NCBI GenBank assembly: GCA_017503645.1
Contig: JAFVSR010000101.1
Location: 1 to 32,724 of the forward strand
Direction: 5' to 3'
Source of the DNA: Bacteroidaceae bacterium
Lineage (GTDB): Bacteria; Bacteroidota; Bacteroidia; Bacteroidales; Bacteroidaceae
Length of the DNA: 32,724 bases
Numbering within the stretch: position 1 is the stretch's first letter; each line of letters starts with the position of its first letter. A model generated the notes under the pieces. It did no database searches, was not told the DNA's origin, and worked only from the letters and a program-made list of their open reading frames with translations. Positions 1 through 8,204 of the stretch are shown piece after piece. A program made the position numbers and the translations under genes.

Positions 1-402
1 ATGGTTGAACGAAAAGCTGTTTGAGGCAAACAACAGGCAAACGAAGGATGTCGCTTGCGACTCGTGAGCAGAAGGCTGTTGTGACTGATTTTTGCGCGTA
101 CCGGGCGCTTTGGTTCTTTCACGCGATGAAAGAACATATAAGAATTAGATTAAACAAAGAAAAGCTCACGGGCCACCGAGGATTTTAGAGCAAGCCACCA
201 ACTTTTGCAGGTGAACCCGATGACGCCCGCGGCAGCGTAAGGGATGGGCAAAGCCAATCCCACTACGATGCAAAAAGCGGGTGGAATTTAGCACAATGAT
301 ACAGTAAATTTATTTTACAATAGTACAACTTTTAAGGGGAAAGGAAACAGGCTGCTAAGGTACCTTAGCAGCCTGTTTTAGTTGAAATGTTATGCATCAC
401 TT
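1..402. other. Gene-free left flank with several hairpins
   Basis: No open reading frame with recognisable protein similarity is visible here. Frame 2 is open from the window edge to a stop at 66-68, giving about 22 codons, so the tail of a gene lying to the left is possible but not supported. The stretch contains a 9-bp perfect stem at 113-121/127-135 and a second hairpin at 241-261 with an AAA loop and one mismatch. It also contains a possible long-range ACCCG/CGGGT pairing (215-219 with 278-282) and the terminator palindrome at 345-378. It could be a repeat remnant or an uncharacterised RNA; the sequence alone does not decide. Confidence 0.4.
345..378. terminator. Perfect palindromic hairpin downstream of the first ligase gene
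   Basis: The 34 bases form a perfect palindrome with 17-base arms centred on GGTACC (359-364). It lies 25 bases beyond the stop codon of the minus-strand ligase at 403, the position expected of its terminator. It is symmetric and has A/T flanks, so it could act in both directions. Its inner core GGCTGCTAA/TTAGCAGCC recurs in the hairpin after aroE and, in part, in the hairpin after the histidine phosphatase gene. Confidence 0.7.
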
Positions 403-2082
403 TTAGCTATACATAAATCGGCGGATACTCTGTTTAGGAGTTTTCTCAAATGGTTTGCGACGGATTTCGGTATAACCGATTTTGCTGTAGGCTGCAAGTT
501 CGTCGTTGAGCGCAAGCACGTTTGCATCCACCATCTTGTTTACCTCTTCTTCGCTGTGGCCGTCGCGTTTGGCGGCATCGTAATCGGGCACTACGAGTGC
601 GACAATTGCGTTCTTGCGCCCCACAACCAACGACTCCACCACATAGGGCAGGTTGTTTATCTTATCCTCTATCTCCTCGGGGTAGATATTCTGGCCGCTT
701 GCTGTGAGAATCATATTCTTGCAACGGCCTTTTATAAAGAGGTTCTTGCGTGCATCCAGAATACCCATATCGCCGGTGCGCAACCAGCCATCGGATGTGA
801 ATGCGGCTTTCGTTGCCTCTTCATTGTTATAATAACCAAGCATCACGGCATCACCCTTTACCTGAATCTCACCAAGCACTCGGCGGGGATTTGCTGAATC
901 GATACGCAGTTCGATGGGGTGTGCCAATGTTCCGCAAGAGTACTTGACGAACTCTTTTCTATCGCGGTATGAGATAAGGGGGCCGCACTCGGTCATACCA
1001 TAGCCCACGCAATAGGGGAACTTCATACGCTTGAGCAGGTCCTCAACCTCGCGGTTAAGGGCTGCACCTCCAATAATGAGGCCGAGTGTGAAGCCACCAC
1101 CAAATGCTTCGAGCAATGCCTTGCGAATTTTGTTAAGCACCAAACGGTCGAGGCCGGGCACCTTCAACAGATATTTTGCAGGGAATTTGCGTATTTGGGG
1201 GAACACCTTCGATTTGAAAATCTTTTCAATAACCAACGGAACAGTAAGGAACATAAAAGGCTTAACTGTTGCAAGGCCGGCCAATAGGCGGGCAGGTGTG
1301 GGCTTGCCGGGCATAACAAAGACGTGACAACCGCTTGCTATGGTATAGAGCACATCAAAAGCCTGGCCAAACATATGTGCCATTGGCAAGATGGCAAAGA
1401 TGTTGCCGCCCTCGCTACCAGGCAACACACGCAAACCGAAATCGAGGTTCACCGATAAAGAACGGGCAGGAAGAACTACACCCTTTGATGTTGCACTTGT
1501 TGTGCCCGATGTGAAACTGATTTCCACAACTGCCTCCATATCCTTCTCCTCTTTATAATAGTTCACGAGGTCGGCAGAAAGGCCGTCGGGGAAGCGCGAA
1601 GAGTAATGCGATGCAATATTTTCTCCCGCATTCGCAAAGCTCTCGATAGATGCGTGTACTACACTGATATCCTTGACATTAAGTATTCCTGCAAAGCCAT
1701 CAATAGTCTCCAATTGCTTTATGAGTTGTTCATCGGCTTTTATTCCGTTTACTGCAATGTCGTCGGCTATAAGGAGCTTGCACTCCGAGAAGCAGGAAAG
1801 CTCCACTACGGCGCCGGGAAGGAAGTCGGGAAGGAAGGGAACGGTTACTGCATCATAGGTGAGTGTTGCAAAATATGCTATCGCCCACTCGGCCGAGTTG
1901 CGTGCATAGAGAGCAATCTTGTCGCCCTTCTTAACGCCTGCCTCTTCGAAGAAAATGTGATACTTTTCTATGCCCTCTGCCAACTGACCATACGTGTATG
2001 TCTGCGCGCCAAAATTGGTCAATGCGGGCATATCCCAATGTTTCTTTATAGATTCATTGATGTGATACAAAAAGTGTTTCAT
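403..2082 (-). CDS. AMP-forming acyl-CoA synthetase-like ligase, paralog 1
   Basis: This 559-residue protein belongs to the adenylate-forming (ANL) superfamily, whose members activate a carboxylate with ATP and usually transfer it to CoA; a fatty acid is the likeliest substrate, by family. Visible motifs are the adenylation signature YGMTECGP, the TGD motif in the segment LRTGDMG, the hinge segment KGRCKNMILTASGQNIYPEE, and a C-terminal KTPKQSIRR that carries the candidate catalytic lysine. The P-loop at residues 191-201 reads TSGTTSATSKG: it is one residue longer than in the two neighbouring paralogs and lacks their proline. The protein has no signal peptide and is presumably cytoplasmic. 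It is the last of three tandem copies. A terminator-like hairpin lies between it and paralog 2, so it is probably transcribed separately. Confidence 0.85.
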   Translation of the reverse strand: MKHFLYHINESIKKHWDMPALTNFGAQTYTYGQLAEGIEKYHIFFEEAGVKKGDKIALYARNSAEWAIAYFATLTYDAVTVPFLPDFLPGAVVELSCFSECKLLIADDIAVNGIKADEQLIKQLETIDGFAGILNVKDISVVHASIESFANAGENIASHYSSRFPDGLSADLVNYYKEEKDMEAVVEISFTSGTTSATSKGVVLPARSLSVNLDFGLRVLPGSEGGNIFAILPMAHMFGQAFDVLYTIASGCHVFVMPGKPTPARLLAGLATVKPFMFLTVPLVIEKIFKSKVFPQIRKFPAKYLLKVPGLDRLVLNKIRKALLEAFGGGFTLGLIIGGAALNREVEDLLKRMKFPYCVGYGMTECGPLISYRDRKEFVKYSCGTLAHPIELRIDSANPRRVLGEIQVKGDAVMLGYYNNEEATKAAFTSDGWLRTGDMGILDARKNLFIKGRCKNMILTASGQNIYPEEIEDKINNLPYVVESLVVGRKNAIVALVVPDYDAAKRDGHSEEEVNKMVDANVLALNDELAAYSKIGYTEIRRKPFEKTPKQSIRRFMYS

Positions 2083-2180
2083 TATATAAAAAGATTGTAT
2101 GAGATTATTTTAATTTTGCGAATATAGCCTTTCTTTTTATTTTTCGGCTGCAAATATCCGCATTTTTTTAGAAATACAAA

Positions 2181-2220
2181 AGAAAATTGCACAAATTAAC
2201 TCGCTTTGTGCAATTTTTCT
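2181..2220. other. Long stem-loop upstream of ligase paralog 1
   Basis: A 15-base left arm (2181-2195) pairs with a 16-base right arm (2205-2220) with one bulged base; the loop has nine bases. It sits about 100 bases upstream of the minus-strand start at 2082. In the minus direction the stem is followed by a short T-rich run, so it may be a second terminator or a leader hairpin. A role as an operator is also possible. Confidence 0.45.
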
Positions 2221-2270
2221 AACAACAGCAGTGAATAAGCGTGACAGATTTAACACATTTTTACAAATAG

Positions 2271-2310
2271 GCGTAAAAAAGGTGCGCAAGCCGCAGAGCC
2301 CACGCACCTT
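2271..2310 (-). terminator. Rho-independent terminator of ligase paralog 2
   Basis: Read on the minus strand, the arms AAGGTGCG and CGCACCTT (2303-2310 and 2279-2286) form a stem that is immediately followed by a run of T (the plus-strand A run at 2275-2280). It lies about 27 bases after the stop of the ligase at 2338, the classic arrangement for an intrinsic terminator. Confidence 0.75.
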
Positions 2311-2337
2311 CCAATTAAAATAATCTACAATCTCTCT

Positions 2338-4011
2338 TTATTTGTACATAAATCTCTTAATACTCAATTTGGGAGTTTTGGCAAAAGGCTCTTTCATAAG
2401 CTCGCAAATGGTGAGCTTGCTGTAGGGAGGTAGCTGGTCGTTGAGAGCAAAGAGGTTCTCCTCCATTGTCTTTTGCAACTCCTCGGGCGAGAGGCCGGCC
2501 TCGGCCACAGCATCGGGGTTGGGAACAATGAGCGCTGCAAGGCCGTGCTTGCGGCCAACAACCAACGACTCCATAACCATAGGCAACTGGTTTACAAGTT
2601 CCTCTATCTCCTCGGGGTATATATTCTGGCCGTTGGTCGTGAGAATCATATTCTTGCAACGGCCCTTGATGAAGATGTTCTCATCTTTGTCCATTGTACC
2701 CATATCACCTGTTTTCAACCAGCCATCGGCAGTGAAGGTGGCTGCAGTAGCCTCTTCGTTCTTGTAGTAACCAAGCATAACGGAATCGCCCTTTACCTGA
2801 ATTTCACCGGGTACCTTGCCGGGGTTCTCCGAGTCGATGCGGACCTCAACACCGGGATGTGCCACAGCACCGCAGGAACGGAAAACAAAGTTGGGCCACT
2901 CCTTGTAACTGATAAGGGGGCCGCACTCGGTCATACCATAGCCCACGCAATATGTGAATTTCATCTTCTTCATTAGCTGCTCCACATCCTTACTTATGGC
3001 CGCGCCACCGATGATGATACCACCCTTGACAATCTTGTCACCAAAGGTATCGATAAGCTTTGCACGCACCTTGCCAAGTATCAGCGAACTGATTCCGGGA
3101 ATCGACAGGAGCACGCGCATAACGGGCTTCCGCAACTGGGGCATCACTCTCAAGCGGAAGATTTTTTCCACCAACAAGGGCACTGTGAGGAACATAAAGG
3201 GCTTCACATCGGCAATAGCCTTGAGGAGGCGTGCAGGGATTGGTTTCTCGGTGAAGATATTTATATGACTACCCGATGAAAATGGGAAGAGGAAGTCGAA
3301 TACCTGGCCGAAAATATGCGCCATAGGCAATATTGAAAGGATGGAATCCTCGGGCATCGCTTTAATATGTACGCGTGCATACTCCACGTTGGCCGACAGG
3401 GAACGCGATGTGAGCATTACACCCTTGGGCGAACTGCTTGTACCCGATGTATAGCTGATAACCGCAAGCGCATCGAGGTTTGTTTTGGCATAATCGACAC
3501 GGTCGGGTGTTACACCGTTGGGGAAATAGGTTGCAAAGGCCTTTTCCACCTGTGCTTCAATATCATCGAGTTTGCCATTGCAATTGCTATGAACCTGCAT
3601 ACCGACAATATCCACAATGCCGCAGAAATCCTCTATGGCAGCAAACTGAGGTACGATATTATCGCGAGTGAGGCCACCAAGAACAGCTTTGTCAACCAAA
3701 AGCAAACGGCTGTCGGACATACGTGTGAGGTCGGCAACATTCTGCGGGAGGAAGTCGGGTAACAGAGGTACAACTACAGCATCGTATGTTACCACGGAAA
3801 GATATGCAACACACCACTCTGCCTGGCTACGGGCGCAAAGAGCTATTTTTTCGCCTTTCTTAATGCCACACTTTTCAAAAAGTATATGCATTTTTTCAAT
3901 CTCCGATGCCACAACGCCATAGGTCATTGTGTTTGCACCATAGTTAGTCAACGCAGGGCGGTTCCAATTGGCTTTGATAGCCTCGTCAATGTAGGACAAA
4001 TAGTGTTTCAT
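2338..4011 (-). CDS. AMP-forming acyl-CoA synthetase-like ligase, paralog 2
   Basis: This 557-residue adenylate-forming ligase is closely related to its two neighbours; all three begin MKHxLxxI and share the PDFLP or ADFLP segment near residue 86. The P-loop TSGTSSSPKGV is at residues 188-198, and the YGMTECGP signature, the TGDMG motif, the KGRCKNMILTTNGQNIYPEE hinge and a C-terminal KTPKLSIKR lysine motif are all present, so the enzyme looks intact. The likely reaction is ATP-dependent formation of an acyl-CoA from a carboxylic acid; the substrate cannot be read from sequence. It starts 45 bases after the stop of paralog 3, with no hairpin between them, which suggests co-transcription. A terminator follows it. 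Confidence 0.87.
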   Translation of the reverse strand: MKHYLSYIDEAIKANWNRPALTNYGANTMTYGVVASEIEKMHILFEKCGIKKGEKIALCARSQAEWCVAYLSVVTYDAVVVPLLPDFLPQNVADLTRMSDSRLLLVDKAVLGGLTRDNIVPQFAAIEDFCGIVDIVGMQVHSNCNGKLDDIEAQVEKAFATYFPNGVTPDRVDYAKTNLDALAVISYTSGTSSSPKGVMLTSRSLSANVEYARVHIKAMPEDSILSILPMAHIFGQVFDFLFPFSSGSHINIFTEKPIPARLLKAIADVKPFMFLTVPLLVEKIFRLRVMPQLRKPVMRVLLSIPGISSLILGKVRAKLIDTFGDKIVKGGIIIGGAAISKDVEQLMKKMKFTYCVGYGMTECGPLISYKEWPNFVFRSCGAVAHPGVEVRIDSENPGKVPGEIQVKGDSVMLGYYKNEEATAATFTADGWLKTGDMGTMDKDENIFIKGRCKNMILTTNGQNIYPEEIEELVNQLPMVMESLVVGRKHGLAALIVPNPDAVAEAGLSPEELQKTMEENLFALNDQLPPYSKLTICELMKEPFAKTPKLSIKRFMYK

Positions 4012-4056
4012 TTTACCAATAATTTAACTAATACAGGTTAATCAATTATTACTAAA

Positions 4057-5736
4057 TCAGTTATACATAAACCTTTTTATACTCAACTTAGGAGTTTTCT
4101 CAAACTGTTCGCGACGCATTTCACAACGGCTTATCTGGCTGTACACTGGCAGCTTCTGGTTCAGCGCTATCACAGCCTGCTCTATCGACGCCTGCGCCTC
4201 CTCGGCCGAAATACCGGCAGCCTTTACCGCGTCGGGGCTCATTACCACCAAAGCCACAAGCGAGTGTTTGCGACCAACCACCAAAGACTCCATAACATAA
4301 GGAATGGCGTTTATCATCTCCTCAATCTCCTCGGGGTAGATGTTCTGGCCGCTACCGGTGAGAATCATATTCTTGCAACGGCCCTTGATGTAAACAATGC
4401 CGTAACGGTCGCGAATACCCATATCGCCTGTTTTCAACCAACCATCGGATGTAAACGAAGCCTTTGTAGCCTCTTCGTTTTTGTAATAACCGGTGGTGAC
4501 AACATCGCCTTTTACCTGAATCTCACCGGCAATACGTGCGGGAGCATCGGAATCTATGCGCAAGTCGAGTGTGGGAGAGGTTATGCCACCTTCGTTGAAC
4601 AATGTGGGGTGATTATAACCCTTATAGCTTATGAGCGGACCGCACTCGGTCATACCATAACCCACTGCATAGGGGATTTTCACCTTTTGCATAATTTTAT
4701 CCACATCGCGGCTTATGGCAGCACCACCAATGAAGAAACCACGCTTGCCCAGGTTGCCGCCAAAGGCATCTATAATAGTTTTACGCACCTTCTTGAATAT
4801 CAGCCGGCGCACACCGGGAATAGCGGTGAGGAAACGCATAACAGGCTTGTTGAGCGTGGGGATAACCTTTGAGCGGAAGATTTTCTCTATAAGCAAAGGT
4901 ACTGTGAGGAAGATGAAGGGCTTCACATCGGAAAGAGCCTTCAACAACCTCGCGGGCACAGGGCGCTCTGTAAATATGTGCATATGACAACCATACGATG
5001 TCATAAGAATGAAATCGAATGCAAGGCCGAATATGTGAGCCAAAGGCAGAATAGAGAGGGTTTTGTTATCCTCCTCCTCGTTCACGGGAACAAGTTTATG
5101 CGCCATTTCCAGATTACCCGACAGCGATTTTGCGGGCAACATCACTCCTTTGGGCGAGCTGCTTGTACCGGATGTATAACTGATGACATTCAAATCGTCA
5201 AGATCACCTACCTCAAATTTAACATCTGCAACAGTGAAGCCCTGGGGAAAACGAGCATTGAAGGCTGCATCCAAATCTTCTTGCACAACTTTAACATCGC
5301 TACCACAACTATCTATGGTTTCACACTTTACAATATCTATAACACCCTGCAAGTCTTCGTAATCGGCAAACTGTGAAATAATATTGTCGCGAGTGAGATT
5401 ACCCAATATCGTCTTATCTACAAAAAGCAGGCGGCTGCCCGATATCTTTGTGAGGTCGGCAATATTTTGGGGAAGAAAATCGGCAAGCAATGGAACTGCC
5501 ACTGCACCATAAGTTGTTATTCCATAAAATGCAATACACCACTCTGCAGAGTTACGTGCACAAATGGCTATGTGGTCGCCTTTTTTGATATCATATTTAT
5601 TAAATAGGATATGCATTTTCTCGATACCGGCAGCTAATTCGCCATAGGTGTAGCTGTTTGCACCATAGTTTGTAATGGCAGGGCGGCTCCAATGTTTTTT
5701 GATAGCAGCCTCAATGTAAGTTAGGTAGTGTTTCAT
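4057..5736 (-). CDS. AMP-forming acyl-CoA synthetase-like ligase, paralog 3
   Basis: This 559-residue ligase is the first of the three tandem copies in transcription order. The frame is open to 5805, but the ATG at 5736 was chosen because it gives the MKHYLTYIEAAIK start shared with the paralogs; the 23 extra residues have no counterpart. Motifs are the P-loop TSGTSSSPKGV (188-198), YGMTECGP, TGDMG, a KGRCKNMILTGSGQNIYPEE hinge and a C-terminal KTPKLSIKR. No Shine-Dalgarno sequence is visible; the start is preceded by an A/T-rich stretch, as is usual in Bacteroidota. It probably forms an operon with paralog 2. Function beyond acyl activation, most likely acyl-CoA synthesis, is inferred from the family. 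Confidence 0.87.
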   Translation of the reverse strand: MKHYLTYIEAAIKKHWSRPAITNYGANSYTYGELAAGIEKMHILFNKYDIKKGDHIAICARNSAEWCIAFYGITTYGAVAVPLLADFLPQNIADLTKISGSRLLFVDKTILGNLTRDNIISQFADYEDLQGVIDIVKCETIDSCGSDVKVVQEDLDAAFNARFPQGFTVADVKFEVGDLDDLNVISYTSGTSSSPKGVMLPAKSLSGNLEMAHKLVPVNEEEDNKTLSILPLAHIFGLAFDFILMTSYGCHMHIFTERPVPARLLKALSDVKPFIFLTVPLLIEKIFRSKVIPTLNKPVMRFLTAIPGVRRLIFKKVRKTIIDAFGGNLGKRGFFIGGAAISRDVDKIMQKVKIPYAVGYGMTECGPLISYKGYNHPTLFNEGGITSPTLDLRIDSDAPARIAGEIQVKGDVVTTGYYKNEEATKASFTSDGWLKTGDMGIRDRYGIVYIKGRCKNMILTGSGQNIYPEEIEEMINAIPYVMESLVVGRKHSLVALVVMSPDAVKAAGISAEEAQASIEQAVIALNQKLPVYSQISRCEMRREQFEKTPKLSIKRFMYN

Positions 5737-5940
5737 AAAATAATTATTAAATGTGTTAATATCGGGAATCCCGCATAACGTGATGCCGCCAAACGTCGCA
5801 AGCACCTATCAATACGCAAGCATTCCTTTTACGCATTTGAATAGTATTTTGGAGTTATTTTCAGCGCAAATTTCGCACATCATTTCAAGAAAATAGAATT
5901 TTCGCGATAAAGAGGGGTTATGAGTGGTTAAAACTCAGTT

Positions 5941-6024
5941 TTAGGGGCGAAATTCGGTATTTAGGGGTGAAATTTTGAATAAAAAGATTTGATTTTTTGA
6001 GATTTTTGCGAATTTCGCCCCTAA
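5941..6024. repeat. 84-base element with 16-bp perfect inverted ends
   Basis: The left end (5941-5956, starting TTAGGGGCGAAATT) is the exact reverse complement of the right end (6009-6024). A direct, slightly diverged copy of the left end (TTAGGGGTGAAATT) lies at 5961-5974, so the right arm could pair with either left copy. The interior is A/T-rich. It may be a small repetitive element, an operator, or a switchable RNA hairpin; no target-site duplication was evident by eye. Confidence 0.6.
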
Positions 6025-6115
6025 CGACAGGACGGTGACATACTCCCCTGTGCATTACAAAAATAGTGTTAAAACAAAGAAAAATGCAAAGAAGAAGATA
6101 AAAATTTAGAAATAA

Positions 6116-6146
6116 TTAGGATTTTTGAATAAAGCAAGTAACTTTG
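6116..6146 (+). promoter_or_regulatory. Probable promoter of the carboxyltransferase-like gene
   Basis: A perfect TAnnTTTG box (TAACTTTG) lies at 6139-6146. Nineteen bases upstream is TTAG at 6116-6119, a one-mismatch match to the TTTG -33 box used by the primary sigma factor of Bacteroidota. Transcription would start near 6153. Confidence 0.5.
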
Positions 6147-6289
6147 CAAAAAGGCTTGACAAAAGCAGGTGCAAAACAGCGGCACGCTGCTGCTGCGACA
6201 GTTTTTTGGAGATTAAAACATAATTAAGAACATACAACTAACATAAACCGACACGGGGTGTGCCCCACCCCGCTAAAAACATAAAGATT

Positions 6290-8065
6290 ATGGGAAAGAA
6301 GATTAGATTCAGTTTGGTTTACCGCGATATGTTTCAGTCGTCGGGTAAATTTCAACCACTTGCAAACCAATTGGAGAAGATAGCTCCTGCAATTATAGAG
6401 ATGGGCTGCTTTGCACGCGTGGAGACAAACGGCGGTGCATTCGAGCAGGTAAATCTTATGGCGGGCGAGAACCCCAACAAGGCGGTGCGCACGTTCACAA
6501 AGCCTTTTAACGAAGCCGGCATACAGACACATATGCTCGACCGCGCGCTGAACGCACTGCGTATGTTTCCCGTGCCTGCCGATGTGCGCCGCCTTATGTA
6601 TAAGGTAAAAAAGGCACAAGGAGTGGATATAACACGTATCTTCTGCGGCCTTAACGACACCCGCAACATTATCCCCTCCATTAAATATGCATTGGAGGCA
6701 GGTATGATTCCGCAGGCAACACTCTGCATCACCAGTTCACCCGTTCACACCATAGAGTATTACAGCAATATGGCCGACGAGCTTATTGCAGCCGGTGCAC
6801 AGGAGATATGTTTGAAGGATATGGCCGGTATAGGCCGCCCCGACTTCCTAGGCCGCCTCGTAAAGAGTATAAAGGAGAAGCACCCCGAGATTGTAATCCA
6901 GTACCACGGCCACAGCGGCCCCGGCCTCTCTATGGCATCTATTCTGGAGGTGTGCAAGAACGGCTGCGACATCATAGACACAGCCATAGAGCCATTGTCG
7001 TGGGGCAAGGTGCACCCCGACATCATAAGTGTGCAGGCTATGCTCAAGGATGCCGGTTTCGACGTGCCCGAGATAAATATGAACGCATATATGAAGGCAC
7101 GCAGCCTCACACAGGAGTTCATCGACGAGTGGTTGGGCGTGTTTATGGACAACAACAACAAACTTATGAGTTCGTTGCTGCTCACCAGCGGCCTCCCCGG
7201 CGGTATGATGGGTTCAATGATGTCGGACCTTGCAGGCGTTCACAAAGGAATAAACGGCATTTTGCAGAGTAAAGGCAAGCCCACATATACACTTGACGAA
7301 CTTATGGTGGAACTGTTCAACGAGGTTGCATACGTGTGGCCGCGCGTGGGATATCCCCCACTCGTTACCCCCTTCAGCCAGTATGTAAAGAACATTGCAC
7401 TAATGAACCTGTTGAGCCGTGCACAGGACGAACCCCGCTTCAGCCGTATGGACGATAGTATGTGGGGTATGATTCTTGGAAAGAGCGGTCGCCTGCCAGG
7501 CGAGCTTGCCCCCGAGATTATTGAATTGGCAAAGGAGAAGGGTTACGAATTCACCACTGCCGACCCGCAGAGCTTCTACCCCGATGCACTCGACAAATAC
7601 CGCAAGGAGATGGAGGAGCTGGGCTGGGACAAAGGCCAAGACGACGAAGAGCTATGGGAATTTGCAATGCACGAGCGCCAATACCGCGATTACAAGAGCG
7701 GTGTGGCCAAAGAGCGTTTCCTCGCCGACATTGAAAAAGCCAAGGAGAGCGAAATGGCCAAAAGCGGTGTGAGCGTGGAGGAGATTAAGGCCATAAAACA
7801 CGCAAAGGCCGACCCCATTGTGGCCCCAGCAAAGGGACAGCTTGTATGGGAGGTCGCCGTGGAGGGCGAGTCGCAGGCACCCGCAATAGGCAAGCAATAC
7901 AGCGCCGACGATATGTTCTGCACCATCATCACCCCGTGGGGCGAGCTGATGCCCGTGGCTGCAGGGCTTGGCGGCCGCGTGGTTGAGGTGTGCGCACAGC
8001 AAGGCAGCCACGTAAACCGTGGCGAGGTTATCGCATACATTCAGCGCGACGAACTGTTTGCATAA
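6290..8065 (+). CDS. Carboxyltransferase-like enzyme (pyruvate carboxylase subunit B / oxaloacetate decarboxylase alpha type)
   Basis: This 591-residue protein has the HMGL-like TIM barrel of biotin-dependent carboxyltransferases. Visible elements are the metal-binding RD at residues 12-13 (RDMFQS), GLNDTRN near 120-126, the LKDMAG lysine at 176 (the site carbamylated in the family) and the HGH pair at 206-208. The family moves CO2 between carboxybiotin and pyruvate or a related acid. The C-terminal 75 residues resemble part of a biotinyl domain (MPVAAGLGGRVVEV, then GEVIAYI), but the chain ends there and no AMKM lysine motif exists, so the protein cannot carry biotin in the usual way. No biotin carboxylase or separate carrier gene lies beside it. 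The ATG at 6290 is preferred over the GTG at 6260. A strong hairpin follows. Substrate is uncertain. Confidence 0.75.
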   Translation: MGKKIRFSLVYRDMFQSSGKFQPLANQLEKIAPAIIEMGCFARVETNGGAFEQVNLMAGENPNKAVRTFTKPFNEAGIQTHMLDRALNALRMFPVPADVRRLMYKVKKAQGVDITRIFCGLNDTRNIIPSIKYALEAGMIPQATLCITSSPVHTIEYYSNMADELIAAGAQEICLKDMAGIGRPDFLGRLVKSIKEKHPEIVIQYHGHSGPGLSMASILEVCKNGCDIIDTAIEPLSWGKVHPDIISVQAMLKDAGFDVPEINMNAYMKARSLTQEFIDEWLGVFMDNNNKLMSSLLLTSGLPGGMMGSMMSDLAGVHKGINGILQSKGKPTYTLDELMVELFNEVAYVWPRVGYPPLVTPFSQYVKNIALMNLLSRAQDEPRFSRMDDSMWGMILGKSGRLPGELAPEIIELAKEKGYEFTTADPQSFYPDALDKYRKEMEELGWDKGQDDEELWEFAMHERQYRDYKSGVAKERFLADIEKAKESEMAKSGVSVEEIKAIKHAKADPIVAPAKGQLVWEVAVEGESQAPAIGKQYSADDMFCTIITPWGELMPVAAGLGGRVVEVCAQQGSHVNRGEVIAYIQRDELFA

Positions 8066-8084
8066 AAGCAATACTACAATTACT

Positions 8085-8124
8085 TACAAACAAATCGCAG
8101 ACTACAGTCTGCGATTTGTTTGTA
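8085..8124. terminator. Strong hairpin terminator after the carboxyltransferase-like gene
   Basis: Two perfect 19-base arms (8085-8103 and 8106-8124) are separated by only two bases. The hairpin begins 19 bases after the stop at 8065. Because it lies between convergent genes and its arms are A/T-rich at the outer ends, it could also stop the minus-strand operon that ends at 8205. Confidence 0.8.
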
Positions 8125-8204
8125 TCCCCCTACCCTTCTTCTCGCTAAAACAAGCTACAATCGGCAGGTTTCAAGATAGTAAATTTATTTTACAAATACA
8201 TTCT

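Larger units (their letters stand above)
2083..2337. other. Intergenic region between ligase paralogs 1 and 2
   Basis: This 255-base AT-rich gap contains no gene. On the minus strand it first holds the terminator of paralog 2 (2271-2310), then a long hairpin (2181-2220), then about 100 bases of A/T-rich sequence in front of the start of paralog 1. A promoter for paralog 1 is expected here. No clean TAnnTTTG element was found; GATATTTGC on the minus strand is the nearest resemblance. Confidence 0.5.
5737..6289. other. Divergent intergenic region with an inverted-repeat element and a promoter
   Basis: This 553-base gap separates the minus-strand ligase operon from the plus-strand carboxyltransferase-like gene. 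It holds an inverted-repeat element at 5941-6024 and a Bacteroidota-type promoter near 6116-6146. The last part, 6151-6289, would be an untranslated leader of about 135 bases. The frame of the downstream gene is open from a GTG at 6260, but the ATG at 6290 fits the protein family better. No coding sequence is supported in the gap. Confidence 0.5.

Noticed and set aside
1-68. Tail of a protein gene entering from the left
   Set aside because: Only 22 codons are open and the peptide resembles nothing recognisable, so it was not listed as a gene.
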